A stretch of 64,000 bases of DNA from Mesorhizobium sp. AR07 (GTDB lineage: Bacteria > Pseudomonadota > Alphaproteobacteria > Rhizobiales > Rhizobiaceae), in NCBI RefSeq assembly GCF_024746815.1, contig NZ_CP080525.1:3652501-3716500 (forward strand). The letters run 5' to 3'. This document shows positions 50,909 through 59,971 of this stretch, piece by piece. The notes under the pieces are model-generated. The model did no database searches and was not told the origin of the DNA. It worked only from the letters and a program-made list of their open reading frames with translations. Position 1 is the first letter of the stretch. The number at the start of each line of letters is the position of its first letter. Both the position numbers and the translations under genes were made by a program.

Positions 50909-52996
50909 ATGACAGCTGAAGCAGCAAGCTCGGAGATGCAAGGGTTCAGGCAGGGTGCCGCGATGGCGGCCGTGCGCGTCGTTCGCCAGCTGCGCGAGGC
51001 CGGCGACTGGCAGCGCGAGATGGAAGGCGTCCTGGAGACGCTCTGTCGCGCCATGGAGTGCCAGCGCGGCATCCTCTTCCGCTTGCGCGAACTGCCCGGC
51101 CAGGGCTTCGCGCAGTCGGTCGCCGCGTATTGGATCGACGACCGGTTTGGCGGCGAACTGGCGTCGCCGACCGTCATCATGCAGTCGATCATCAATTCCG
51201 ACCCGCTGCTGGAGCGGCTGGCCGAGGACGAACGCCAAGGCAAGATCTTCGCCGGCCATACGCGCGACCTCGAAGGCTTTCTGAGAACCGATTTCGAAAA
51301 GCAGAGCATCAAGTCGTTCCTGTCGGTGTCGGTCTTCGCGCATGGCCATCTGTGGGGCACGCTGGCGGTCAATGATTGCGTCGATGAGCGCGAGTGGACC
51401 GACGAGGAAGAGGCGACGCTGCACATCATCGCGCTGGCCATCGGCGACGCCATCGAACGGTCGCCCTCCGACGCTCATGCCAGCGAGGTCATTCGCCGCA
51501 CCATGCTGCAGGCCTCGCTCGATGCCATCATCGTCATCGACGAGACCGGCTCGATCATCGAGTTCAACCCGGCCGCCGAAAAGATGTTCGGCTTCCTGCG
51601 CAGCGACATCCTCGGCAAGGACCTGCTCGACACCGTCGTGCCGGAATACTACCGCAAGGGCTATACGTCGGGGGCCGAATACATGTCCGGGCGCGGCGCG
51701 CCGATGGTCGGCCAACGGCTCGAGACGGTAACCCAGAACGCCGCCGGCGAGGTGTTCCCGATCGAGCTGACGGCAACCGAGATGCGGGTCGCCGAACGTC
51801 GCCTGATCTTCGGCTCCATCCGCGACCTGCGCGACAAATTGCGCGCCGAGGAAGAGATCGGTCGCCAGCGTGAGAAGCTGCACCAGAACGAGAAGATGGC
51901 GGCGATGGGCTCGTTGCTGGCCGGCGTCTCGCACGAGCTCAACAACCCGCTGGCCGTGGTGGTGGCGCAATCGACGCTGCTGCATGAATTCGCCTCCGAC
52001 CCGCAGACCAAGGTGCGTGCCGAGAAAGTGCGCGCAGCCGCCGAGCGTTGCGGCCGCATCGTCAAGAGCTTCCTGTCGATGGTCCGCCTTCATCCCGCGG
52101 CCCATGCCGAGACCGACCTCAACCAGGTGGTCCGCGCGGCTCTCGAGGTGACCGCCTATGGCGCGCGATCAAGCGGCATCATCATCGACACCGATTTCGC
52201 CGCCGGTCCGCTGCTGGCCATGGCCGACGCCGACCATGTGACGCAGGTGGCGGCCAACTTCCTCATCAACAGCCAGCATGCGCTGGCCGGCGTTGCCGGC
52301 GACCGGCTGATCAAGGTGCGCACGTTCCGCGGCGACCTGGGCAAACCCGGCTTCTCGGTCGAGGACAATGGACCGGGCGTGCCGGAAGCGATCCGCGCCC
52401 GCATCTTCGAATCCTATTTCACCACCAAGCCGGTCGGCGTCGGCACCGGCATCGGCCTGTCGATCTCGAAATCGATCATCGAGCGGCACAATGGCAATGT
52501 CTGGTTCGAGGAAGCGCTGCCGAGAGGGGCGCGTTTTGTCGTCCATCTGCCGGCCATCGCGGCCGGCGCCGCCAGCGCCGGCGAGAACCAGCCGCGATCG
52601 AGCGGCTTGCGCCATGCCTTGATCATCGATGACGAGCCGGATGTCGCCGGCTCGCTCTCCGACATTCTCGAATTGATGGGCATCAAGTCGCGGATCGCGC
52701 CTGTCTGGGAATCGGGCGCCGCCACCTTGGGCGGCCACATGCCGCCGGACATCGTCTTTTCGGACCTGCGCATGCCCGGCATCAGCGGCATATCGATCTA
52801 TCACGAGCTGCTTGCCGAAAGGCCCGACCTGGCGCGGCGTTTCGTGCTGGTCACCGGCGACCTGATCGGCGCGAAAGCCGAAATCGAGGCCCTGCCGGCG
52901 CAGCAGCGGCCACAGATCCTGGAAAAGCCGTTCAGCACCCTGGATGTGCGTAGCGTGCTGTCCGCCATTGCCGAACAGGCGACGGCAAAGGGGTAA
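50909..52996 (+). CDS. Soluble hybrid histidine kinase (GAF-PAS-HisKA-HATPase-REC)
   Basis: A 695-residue kinase without membrane spans. A GAF-like domain spans about 35-185 (CQRGILFRLRELPG), a PAS domain about 195-305 (LDAIIVIDETGSIIEFNPAA), then the phosphoacceptor His342 in LAGVSHELNNPLAVV, the ATPase boxes (NFLINSQHALAG, VEDNGPGVPE, GTGIGLSISKSI) and a C-terminal receiver (IIDDEPDV; Asp619 in IVFSDLRMPG; Lys in ILEKPFS). It senses a cytoplasmic signal and phosphorylates its own receiver and probably the upstream OmpR regulator. GGAG precedes the ATG. Confidence 0.93.
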   Translation: MTAEAASSEMQGFRQGAAMAAVRVVRQLREAGDWQREMEGVLETLCRAMECQRGILFRLRELPGQGFAQSVAAYWIDDRFGGELASPTVIMQSIINSDPLLERLAEDERQGKIFAGHTRDLEGFLRTDFEKQSIKSFLSVSVFAHGHLWGTLAVNDCVDEREWTDEEEATLHIIALAIGDAIERSPSDAHASEVIRRTMLQASLDAIIVIDETGSIIEFNPAAEKMFGFLRSDILGKDLLDTVVPEYYRKGYTSGAEYMSGRGAPMVGQRLETVTQNAAGEVFPIELTATEMRVAERRLIFGSIRDLRDKLRAEEEIGRQREKLHQNEKMAAMGSLLAGVSHELNNPLAVVVAQSTLLHEFASDPQTKVRAEKVRAAAERCGRIVKSFLSMVRLHPAAHAETDLNQVVRAALEVTAYGARSSGIIIDTDFAAGPLLAMADADHVTQVAANFLINSQHALAGVAGDRLIKVRTFRGDLGKPGFSVEDNGPGVPEAIRARIFESYFTTKPVGVGTGIGLSISKSIIERHNGNVWFEEALPRGARFVVHLPAIAAGAASAGENQPRSSGLRHALIIDDEPDVAGSLSDILELMGIKSRIAPVWESGAATLGGHMPPDIVFSDLRMPGISGISIYHELLAERPDLARRFVLVTGDLIGAKAEIEALPAQQRPQILEKPFSTLDVRSVLSAIAEQATAKG

Positions 52997-53016
52997 GCAT
53001 CGGTAAGGCGAAAAAA

Positions 53017-53044
53017 GGCTCCCGACCGGGTTGCGGCGGGAGCC
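53017..53044 (-). terminator. Terminator between convergent genes
   Basis: GGCTCCCG (53017-53024) and CGGGAGCC (53037-53044) pair perfectly. On the minus strand the stem is followed by six T residues, so it terminates the unknown gene at 53130-53540; it may also help end the kinase transcript. Confidence 0.75.
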
Positions 53045-53080
53045 AGGGGAGCGCTGGAGGAAGCGCTCGGGGAGGTCAGA

Positions 53081-53118
53081 GCATGATCCCAAGGTGGGAA
53101 CCGGTTTCGGGATCATGC
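53081..53118. repeat. Palindromic intergenic repeat (GCATGATCC family), copy 2
   Basis: GCATGATCCC (53081-53090) and GGGATCATGC (53109-53118) are perfect arms around AAGGTGGGAACCGGTTTC. It matches the outer arms and GGTTTC core of copy 1 at 32850-32894. Confidence 0.8.
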
Positions 53119-53129
53119 GTCGACGGAAA

Positions 53130-53540
53130 TCAGAAGATGTTCGGCGTATTGGTCAGCGGCGCGGCATTGGCGATCATGCGGATCGCGCGCGCCTTGTGCG
53201 TCCCCGACTGCTCGGCGATGGCGCGCAGGCAATCCACGCTCTCGGCACCCCAGGACTGCCCCTTGCAGGCGAAGTCGGTCGCCGACATCGGCAGGCGCGC
53301 GGTCCTGGTCGTCGTCTGTGCGCCATCGACGAGGTTGGCTGGCGGCTTCAACGAAGCGAAGGCCGGCCCGACCGTCGGCGCGAACGCCATGCCGATGAAG
53401 GCGCAAGCAGCCAGCACCATGAACATTGCCATGGGGTGATCGCTGGCGCGCTGGCGCAGCGCCAGTTTCGGGCGGCGGTCACCGCGCACTGGAGCCTCAA
53501 GGCGGCGCTCGTTGCTATTCGTCTGGATTTTCGTATGCAT
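53130..53540 (-). CDS. Conserved protein of unknown function with one membrane segment
   Basis: A 136-residue protein. A basic N-terminus (residues 1-35) precedes a membrane span (MAMFMVLAACAFIGMAFAPT) and a short exported domain with two Cys (DFACKGQSWGAESVDCLRAI), which could form a disulphide. I do not recognise the family; short proteins of this build occur in rhizobia. It is convergent with the hybrid kinase gene and shares a terminator with it. Confidence 0.65.
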   Translation of the reverse strand: MHTKIQTNSNERRLEAPVRGDRRPKLALRQRASDHPMAMFMVLAACAFIGMAFAPTVGPAFASLKPPANLVDGAQTTTRTARLPMSATDFACKGQSWGAESVDCLRAIAEQSGTHKARAIRMIANAAPLTNTPNIF

Positions 53541-54010
53541 CGCCGTTCCCTTCGTTGATTTTCTTTTTGTGATGAAATGAACTTAGTCGCGCTTTGTAAC
53601 AGCGTTAAGGTGGCGCAAGGCCGACAATGTAACCGACTTGAAACATGAATTCGGGCAAAATCGGGCAGAATCGGTCATAGCATACTGCCTGCCGGCGAAC
53701 AGGTCTCGGTCGACCCAACCACTCAGGCTCGAACGCCTGCCGACGACCGATGGCGGCGCTGTCCTTGCCCTCTGGAAGGTACTTGTTCTCCAGTCCGCAC
53801 GCTTGGCGAAGCCGAGCCGGGACAGCAAGCCTGAAACCGTGACTAACACCCGGATTCTCCGGGATTTTTCGGGTCGACAGCCGGGCGGATTTCAGCTCCG
53901 GGCGACGCGCGGATTCCGTCCGGAAAATCGTCTGATTTTCACAACCCATTGCATTTCAATGAAAAATATGATTTTATTGAACGAGTATTCAATAAAAAGA
54001 AGAGACGTTT
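53541..54010. other. Intergenic region of 470 bases upstream of the Rieske oxygenase
   Basis: Between the divergent starts of the unknown membrane protein and the Rieske oxygenase. The last 60 bases are A/T-rich and hold the operator described separately. Long frames through 53605-54624 on either strand look like chance. Nothing else is recognised. Confidence 0.5.
53975..53994. promoter_or_regulatory. BetI-type operator upstream of the Rieske oxygenase
   Basis: TATTGAACGAGTATTCAATA has perfect 7-bp arms around six bases, ending 16 bases before the ATG at 54011. Its core TTGAA-N6-TTCAA recurs at 56920-56935. Such palindromes resemble the TTGAAC/GTTCAA-type sites of BetI-like TetR proteins; a BetI-like gene is at 63550. 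Confidence 0.65.
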
Positions 54011-55213
54011 ATGAACCCGCACCTCCGCGACGTGGCGATCCCCAACGATTGGGACCGGCGGGGGCTACCGGGCTGGAGTTACCATTCCGATGCCCTTCTC
54101 GAGCTCGAGAAGGAGCACGTCTTTCGCAACCACTGGCAGATCGTCGGTCATGTCTCCGATATCCCGGATGCCGGCGACTATCTGACCATGGACGTGGTCG
54201 GCGAACGCGCTTTGATCGTGCGTGGCAAGGATGGCGTCGTGCGCGGCTTCAACAATATGTGCCGCCACCGCGGCAGCCGCGTCGTCGCCGACAGCCAGGG
54301 CAATTGCAAGAACGCGCTGGTCTGCCCGTTCCATGGCTGGGTCTACAATCTCGACGGCACGCTGCGCGGCGCCGCACGTCCGCGCTCCTTCCCCGATCTC
54401 GACAAGACCGAGTTCGGCTTGATGCCGCTCGATCTCGAAGTCTGGATGGGCCTCATCTTCATCCGCTTCCGCAATGGCGGGCCGCAGCCCTCGGTCGCCG
54501 AGCTGATGAAGCCGATCGAGCCCGAATTCGCGCATTACAACGCCGCCGACATGGTGCCCTCCTGGGGCATCTGGAACCAGAAGACCCCGGTCAACTGGAA
54601 GTCGGTGCGCGATGTCGACAATGAGGGCTATCACGTCGCCATGGCGCATCCAGCCCTTCAGGATCTCTATGGCGCCACCTATTTCGACGAGCCCTTCATC
54701 AACGGCGTGTCGCGGTCGTTTGCCACCTACAACCCGCATGCCGGCCGCCGCTGGAGCGTCAAGAACTATGTCAAGATCGCGCCCGAGCCGACGCATCTGC
54801 CCGACTATCTGAAGAAGGCCTGGGTCTATTACGGCATCTTCCCCAATGCGGTCATTTCGGTGATGCCGGAATCGGTGCAGTTCTATCAGGAGTTCCCGCT
54901 GTCGACCGGGGAGACCCTGCTGCGCGGCGCCATCTACCGCTACCGCGACGAAAGCCGCGCGCAGGCCGCCGCCCGCTACCTCTCCTTCCGCATCGACCGC
55001 GACACCATGTCGGAAGACGTGCAGCTGTCGGTGTGGTCGAACGAATCCATGCTATCCGAGGCCTTCGAGGGCTTTTATCTCTCGGACCTCGAATACGGCG
55101 TGCGCACCCATCACGATCATCTGCGCAAGATGCTCCCGGTGCTGGGCCTGGAGACCGCACCCGAAGAGAAGGACATGTGGAATCTGAACGACGCGCTCAG
55201 GTCGCGGTCTTAG
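54011..55213 (+). CDS. Rieske non-heme iron oxygenase, alpha subunit (quaternary-ammonium type)
   Basis: A 400-residue oxygenase. The Rieske [2Fe-2S] ligands are Cys84/His86 in NNMCRHRGSRVV and Cys105/His108 in CPFHGW. The mononuclear iron site lies in VDNEGYHVAMAHP (Asp203, His208, His213). The length and Glu205 near the iron site resemble the oxygenases of glycine betaine, carnitine and stachydrine demethylation rather than those of aromatic rings, though names in databases are often the latter. Reductase and ferredoxin genes are not beside it. The upstream operator links it to the BetI-like regulator. Confidence 0.88.
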   Translation: MNPHLRDVAIPNDWDRRGLPGWSYHSDALLELEKEHVFRNHWQIVGHVSDIPDAGDYLTMDVVGERALIVRGKDGVVRGFNNMCRHRGSRVVADSQGNCKNALVCPFHGWVYNLDGTLRGAARPRSFPDLDKTEFGLMPLDLEVWMGLIFIRFRNGGPQPSVAELMKPIEPEFAHYNAADMVPSWGIWNQKTPVNWKSVRDVDNEGYHVAMAHPALQDLYGATYFDEPFINGVSRSFATYNPHAGRRWSVKNYVKIAPEPTHLPDYLKKAWVYYGIFPNAVISVMPESVQFYQEFPLSTGETLLRGAIYRYRDESRAQAAARYLSFRIDRDTMSEDVQLSVWSNESMLSEAFEGFYLSDLEYGVRTHHDHLRKMLPVLGLETAPEEKDMWNLNDALRSRS

Positions 55214-55231
55214 GACCAACGGCGGAGCTGC

Positions 55232-55411
55232 CGATCTCCCCCCTCGTGGGGGAGATGTCCGGCAGGACAGAGGGGGGCGTGAAGGATCGCTACCTTCGAG
55301 TCAATTTGATCGCTGAAAGCTGCACCGGCACCCAATATAGTCGATTGAGATGCTGGCGGGACAGCGCCCCCCTCTGCCCTGCCGGGCATCTCCCCCACAA
55401 GGGGGGAGATT
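55232..55411. repeat. Palindromic repeat element, intergenic copy of the E2 insert
   Basis: Starts CCGATCTCCCCCCTCGTGG and ends CAAGGGGGGAGATT. It contains GGACAGAGGGGGGCGTGA and GGCGGGACAGCGCCCCCC, shared with 15045-15173, and a 60-base middle not shared. It fills the gap between the convergent Rieske and aminotransferase genes and may act as their terminator. Confidence 0.85.
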
Positions 55412-55416
55412 AGCCT

Positions 55417-56844
55417 TCACCCCCGCCACACACCTTCCTTGCGCAAATCATCCATCGTGCGTGAAATGCCCTCGCGCAAGATGCCGACCATGTCGTCGAT
55501 CTGCTCGCGCGTGATGATCAGCGGCGGCGACATCACGCACATGTTGATCAGCGGCCGGACAAGCAGGCCGAGCTCATGACAATGGGCATCGATGCGCTTG
55601 CCGACATCCTTGTCGAGCTGCAGCGGATCCTTGCTGTCGCGGTCGGCCACGCATTCGACGCAACCCATCAATCCCACGCCACGCACCTCGCCGACCAGCG
55701 GCAGCTCTTCCAGGGTCTTCAGCTGCGCCTGGAAATAGGGCGCGACCTCCTGCGTGTGGGCAAGCACACCCTCTTCCAGCAGATCGAGGTTTTTCAGCGC
55801 CACGGCGCAGCCGACGGGATGGCTGGTGTAGGTCAGGCCATGGCCGAACAAGGCGTCCGGATGGTTCGAGCGCCGCAACTCTTCCAGCAGCCGCTCCGAG
55901 ATGATGACGCCGCCAAGCGGGAAATAGCCTGAAGTGACACCCTTGGCGAATGTGATCATGTCGGGATCGATACCGAACACGTCACCTGACGCAAAGACAT
56001 GGCCAAGCCGGCCGAAGGCCGTCACCACCTCGTCGGAAACATAGAGGATGTCGTTGTCGCGGCAGATCTCGCGAATGCGCTTGAGATAGCCGTCGGGCGG
56101 CACGACGACGCCGCCGGATGCCTGCACCGGCTCACCGACGAAGGCGCCGATCTTGTCGGCGCCGACACGAGCGACCATGTCGCGGAACTGGTCGACGAGG
56201 AAATCGGTGAAGGCGGCAAGGCTCATGCCGTGCGGGCGACGGAACGGATCGGGCGAACACAGCTTGATCACCAGCTCGTCGGCACCGTCCATCCAGTCGC
56301 GGTCGCGCGGGCGGCCGTTGAGCGAGGCCGACAGATAGGTCGAGCCGTGATAGGCGCCGCCCCGGCTCAGGATCAGCTTCTTCTCCGGCCGGCCGCGCAC
56401 ATTGTTGTAGAACTGCATGAAACGCAGTGCCGTCTCGACGGCCGAGGACCCACCGGTGGTGTAGAATACATGGCTGAGATCGCCTGGCGCATGGCCGGCA
56501 ATGCGCATGGCCAGTTCCGCCGACGGCGCATTCATCGTGTACCACGGCGTGTTGTAGGACAGCGCCATCGCCTGGTCGTACATCACCTTGGCGAGTTCCT
56601 CGCGGCGGTGGCCGACATTGACGCACCACATGCCGGCAGGCCCGTCGATCAGCCGCTTGCCGGTGCTGTCGGTGATGTAGATGCCGTCGCCCTCGCCGAT
56701 CAGCGCGCGCGCCTCGGCACCGACAGAACCGGCGTAGGGCCAGGGCTGGATGAGATGGCGCCTGGCCAGTTCGACGGCATCGCCGACGACTTCAGCCGTT
56801 TCGGTCGCTCTCAGATCTCTCGCAGCAGCCACAATCGCCTCCAC
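55417..56844 (-). CDS. Class-III aminotransferase (polyamine:pyruvate-type)
   Basis: A 475-residue PLP enzyme. DEVVTAFGRLGHVF holds the PLP-ring Asp and ITFAKGVTSGYFPLGG the Schiff-base Lys; the N-terminal WCVNVGHRREELAKVMYDQA is typical of omega-amine transaminases such as SpuC and YgjG relatives. It moves the terminal amino group of an amine to pyruvate or 2-oxoglutarate. It is divergent from the polyamine-type transporter, sharing a BetI-type operator with it. Confidence 0.92.
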   Translation of the reverse strand: MEAIVAAARDLRATETAEVVGDAVELARRHLIQPWPYAGSVGAEARALIGEGDGIYITDSTGKRLIDGPAGMWCVNVGHRREELAKVMYDQAMALSYNTPWYTMNAPSAELAMRIAGHAPGDLSHVFYTTGGSSAVETALRFMQFYNNVRGRPEKKLILSRGGAYHGSTYLSASLNGRPRDRDWMDGADELVIKLCSPDPFRRPHGMSLAAFTDFLVDQFRDMVARVGADKIGAFVGEPVQASGGVVVPPDGYLKRIREICRDNDILYVSDEVVTAFGRLGHVFASGDVFGIDPDMITFAKGVTSGYFPLGGVIISERLLEELRRSNHPDALFGHGLTYTSHPVGCAVALKNLDLLEEGVLAHTQEVAPYFQAQLKTLEELPLVGEVRGVGLMGCVECVADRDSKDPLQLDKDVGKRIDAHCHELGLLVRPLINMCVMSPPLIITREQIDDMVGILREGISRTMDDLRKEGVWRG

Positions 56845-56919
56845 ATCATCTCGTCGAATTTTTCTCGGGCACGGAACTCAGCGTCAAACGCCGAAAATGT
56901 CGGCTTTCTTCACTTCATT

Positions 56920-56935
56920 TTGAATGCCCGTTCAA
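56920..56935. promoter_or_regulatory. BetI-type operator between aminotransferase and transporter
   Basis: TTGAATGCCCGTTCAA has 5-bp perfect arms around six bases and matches the reverse complement of the 53977-53992 site (TTGAATACTCGTTCAA) in 14 of 16 positions. It lies in the 247-base divergent gap, 75 bases from the aminotransferase start. Confidence 0.65.
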
Positions 56936-57091
56936 TCAATATTGCAGAAATAGCGCTTGATTTCAATCCGCGGATGCGCGCATGATGAAAGAAAGCCGGC
57001 AAGGGGAAGAAACAGCTGGCGCCACCACAATGGGATGCCGCATGGCGGGACAGTCCAGGTCAGCAACCGAGATCACACCCGGAGCCCTGCA

Positions 57092-58009
57092 ATGACGGCG
57101 GCTGCCGAAGGGTCGCCCCCGTTGCGCATGACGCGGGCCAGACGAAATGCCCTTCTGCAGTCCGAACCCGTACAGGGCCTTGCCCTGATCAGCCCGACCT
57201 TTCTCTACGCGCTCATCCTTCTGGTCCTGCCCATCCTGGTGGTTATCGCCCACTCCTTCTGGACGCAGCATTACCTGACCATCGATCGCACCTTCACGCT
57301 GGAAAACTACCGCATCGCGCTGACCGAGCCGATCTACCGGGATCTCCTGTGGCGCTCGCTCTACATCTCGCTGACAGTCAGCCTGCTTACTGTCCTATTG
57401 GCCTATCCGATCGCCTACTTCATTTCGTTCCATGGCGGCCGCCACAAGAGCCTGTGGCTGTTCCTCATCACCATCCCGTTCTGGACCAGCTATCTCTTGC
57501 GCGTCATGTCGTGGAAGGTCATCCTCGGCTACAACGGCGTCTTGAATTCCGGCCTGATGGGCCTCGGCATCATCGACGAGCCGTCGACGGCACTGCTTTA
57601 CAATTCGAGCGCCGTCATCATCACGCTGACCCATGCCTGGGCTGCCTTCGCCATCCTGCCGATCTTTGTGTCCTTGGAAAAAGTCGACCGCACGCTGGTC
57701 GAAGCTGCCACCGATCTCGGCGACGGTCCGCTACGTTCGTTCCTGCGCGTGACCTTGCCGCTGTCGGCGCCCGGCGTCATCTCGGCGGCACTGATCGTCA
57801 TGATCCCGACCGTCGGGGACTATGTCACGCCGAAGCTGGTCGGCGGCAAGGACGGCGTCATGATCGCCAATGCCATCCAGGCGCAGTTCGGCAAGGCCTC
57901 CAACTGGCCGCTGGGCGCGGCCCTTTCCGTCACCACCATGGTCATCGTGACGCTGATGGCGGGCGCCACGGTGCTGATCATTCGCGCCATCCAGAGGCTG
58001 GCGCGATGA
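57092..58009 (+). CDS. Polyamine-type ABC transporter permease (PotB-like)
   Basis: A 305-residue permease with a charged N-terminal tail before the first span at about residue 37 (LALISPTFLYALILLVLPIL). The EAA loop is LVEAATDLGDGPLRSFLRVT. GGAG lies eight bases before the ATG at 57092. It overlaps the next permease by four bases. The family carries polyamines and related cations. Confidence 0.92.
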   Translation: MTAAAEGSPPLRMTRARRNALLQSEPVQGLALISPTFLYALILLVLPILVVIAHSFWTQHYLTIDRTFTLENYRIALTEPIYRDLLWRSLYISLTVSLLTVLLAYPIAYFISFHGGRHKSLWLFLITIPFWTSYLLRVMSWKVILGYNGVLNSGLMGLGIIDEPSTALLYNSSAVIITLTHAWAAFAILPIFVSLEKVDRTLVEAATDLGDGPLRSFLRVTLPLSAPGVISAALIVMIPTVGDYVTPKLVGGKDGVMIANAIQAQFGKASNWPLGAALSVTTMVIVTLMAGATVLIIRAIQRLAR

Positions 58010-58830
58010 CGGCGGTGCGGCGCTTCCTGTCCGGCGGCTGGCTGCCGGTCTACGCGTTCCTCTACGTCGTGTTTCTCTATCTGCCGGTGATCTTCCTGCC
58101 GATCTTCTCGATCAACACGGCGGCGACACCGAAGTTTCCGCTCTCCGGCTTCACCCTGCATTGGTACGCTGACCTGCCCAATACGCCGGCTCTGCTCGAC
58201 GCCGCCTGGAACAGCCTGATCGTCGGTGTCTCGGCGGCGATCCTGTCCACCGTGCTCGGCATCCTCGCCGCCCGCTCGATCACCCGCTACCGCTACCCCG
58301 GCCGCCGCACCATCAACGGGTTGATCATGGCGCCGCTGGTGCTACCGGAAGTGATCGTCGCCATCTCGATGCTGCTGGTGATGCTGCAGCTCGGCTTGAG
58401 CCTGTCGCTGTTCACCGTCGTGCTCGGCCATGTCCTGGTCTGCATCCCCTATTCGATGACGGTGCTGACCTCCGGCTTCGAAGGCTTCGACCACAGCCTG
58501 GAAGAGGCTTCCGTCGATCTCGGCGAGAGCGCCTTCGGCACCTTCCAGCGAGTGACGCTACCGATGGTGGCGCCGGCGATCATCTCCAGCCTGCTGGTCT
58601 GCTTCACCATTTCGCTCGACGAGTTCATCATTGCCTTCTTCCTCACCGGCACCGAGGCGACGCTGCCGATCTACATCTGGGGCCAGTTGCGCTTCGCGGC
58701 GAAACTGCCCGGTGTGCTGGCGCTGGGCACGCTGTTGCTGGTTGCCTCTTTCCTGCTGATGACCGTCGCCGAAATCCTGCGTCGCCGCGCGGCCAGACGC
58801 ACCCAGAACGAGGGAGGCCTCTATGCCTGA
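58006..58830 (+). CDS. Polyamine-type ABC transporter permease (PotC-like)
   Basis: A 274-residue permease with about six spans and the EAA loop SLEEASVDLGESAFGTFQRV. It ends beyond the start of the ATPase gene by eight bases. It pairs with the PotB-like subunit. Confidence 0.92.
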   Translation: MTAVRRFLSGGWLPVYAFLYVVFLYLPVIFLPIFSINTAATPKFPLSGFTLHWYADLPNTPALLDAAWNSLIVGVSAAILSTVLGILAARSITRYRYPGRRTINGLIMAPLVLPEVIVAISMLLVMLQLGLSLSLFTVVLGHVLVCIPYSMTVLTSGFEGFDHSLEEASVDLGESAFGTFQRVTLPMVAPAIISSLLVCFTISLDEFIIAFFLTGTEATLPIYIWGQLRFAAKLPGVLALGTLLLVASFLLMTVAEILRRRAARRTQNEGGLYA

Positions 58831-59971
58831 GCAGCCGCAAGTCGACCAGCCCACCGTCGGGCGCCTCCAGGAGGACGGGTCCAGGCCTGAACGAGCGATG
58901 ATCGAGATCCGCAACGTCACCCGCAGCTACGGGGCGTTCAAGGCGCTCGACGATGCCTCGCTGACCATCAGGGAGGGCGAGTTCTTCTCGCTGCTCGGAC
59001 CATCCGGCTGCGGCAAGACCACGCTGCTGCGGATGATCGCCGGTTTCGACAACCCGACCAGCGGTTCGATCTCGGTCGGCGGCCAGCCGATGGAAGGCAT
59101 CCCGGCCAATCGCCGGCCGACCAACATGGTCTTCCAGAGCTATGCGATCTTTCCGCATCTCAATGTCGAGCAGAACGTTGCCTACGGATTGAAGCGGCTG
59201 AAGCTGCAGGGCGGCGAAGAAAAGCGCCGCGTCGAGGAGGCGCTGGCGCAGGTGTCGCTGACCGGCTTGGGCAAGCGCCTGGCGACAGAACTTTCCGGCG
59301 GCCAGCGGCAGCGCGTAGCGCTCGCCCGTGCGCTGGTGATGCGGCCCAAGGTGCTGCTGCTCGACGAACCGCTGTCGGCGCTCGACAAGAAGCTGCGCGA
59401 GCAGATGCAGGTCGAGCTGCGCCGCCTGCAGCAGGCGGTCGGCATCACCTTCGTGCTGGTCACCCACGACCAGTATGAGGCGCTCGCAATGTCCGACCGC
59501 ATCGCCGTGATGTTCGGCGGAAAAATCGCGCAGGTCGCCTCGCCCAAGGAAATCTACCAGCGGCCGGTCAACCGCCAGGTCGCCGACTTCCTCGGCGGCA
59601 TGAATTTCGTCAAGGCTGAGATCGTCGAGGAGAACGGCGCGTCGCTGGTTGTCGACACGCTGGGCTTCGGCCGCGTCAAGACCGACAAGCCCAAGGCTTT
59701 TATCCGCAACGGTGGCGCGGCCACGCTTGGCATCCGGCCGGAACGCCTGCGCGTGCTGTGGGACAACGCGACGGCCAAGTTCGAGGTTGCCGGCAAGGTG
59801 ATCGAACGCCATTATTTCGGCGAGATCACCCATCTGATCGTCGAGATACCGGGGCTGGAAAAGCCGCTATCGGTGACCGAGACCAACGATTTCGGCGCCG
59901 ACGACATCCCGGTCGGCACCTCGATCCGCCTCGCCTACGATCCCGAGGCGCTGGTGGCGATGGCCGACTAA
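58823..59971 (+). CDS. Polyamine-type ABC transporter ATP-binding protein (PotA-like)
   Basis: A 382-residue ATPase: Walker A GPSGCGKTT, signature LSGGQRQRVALAR, Walker B VLLLDEPLSALDKKLREQMQ and a TOBE domain (GIRPERLRV). The Walker B wording with LSALDKKLREQM is typical of PotA. Its stop overlaps the stop of the convergent amine oxidase gene by four bases. No binding-protein gene is on this strand; two are on the opposite strand just beyond. Confidence 0.93.
   Translation: MPEQPQVDQPTVGRLQEDGSRPERAMIEIRNVTRSYGAFKALDDASLTIREGEFFSLLGPSGCGKTTLLRMIAGFDNPTSGSISVGGQPMEGIPANRRPTNMVFQSYAIFPHLNVEQNVAYGLKRLKLQGGEEKRRVEEALAQVSLTGLGKRLATELSGGQRQRVALARALVMRPKVLLLDEPLSALDKKLREQMQVELRRLQQAVGITFVLVTHDQYEALAMSDRIAVMFGGKIAQVASPKEIYQRPVNRQVADFLGGMNFVKAEIVEENGASLVVDTLGFGRVKTDKPKAFIRNGGAATLGIRPERLRVLWDNATAKFEVAGKVIERHYFGEITHLIVEIPGLEKPLSVTETNDFGADDIPVGTSIRLAYDPEALVAMAD

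Noticed and set aside
53605..54624. Frames on both strands across the region before the Rieske gene
   Set aside because: No ribosome-binding site or motif. One runs into the Rieske gene out of frame; the region is promoter-like and A/T-rich at its end.
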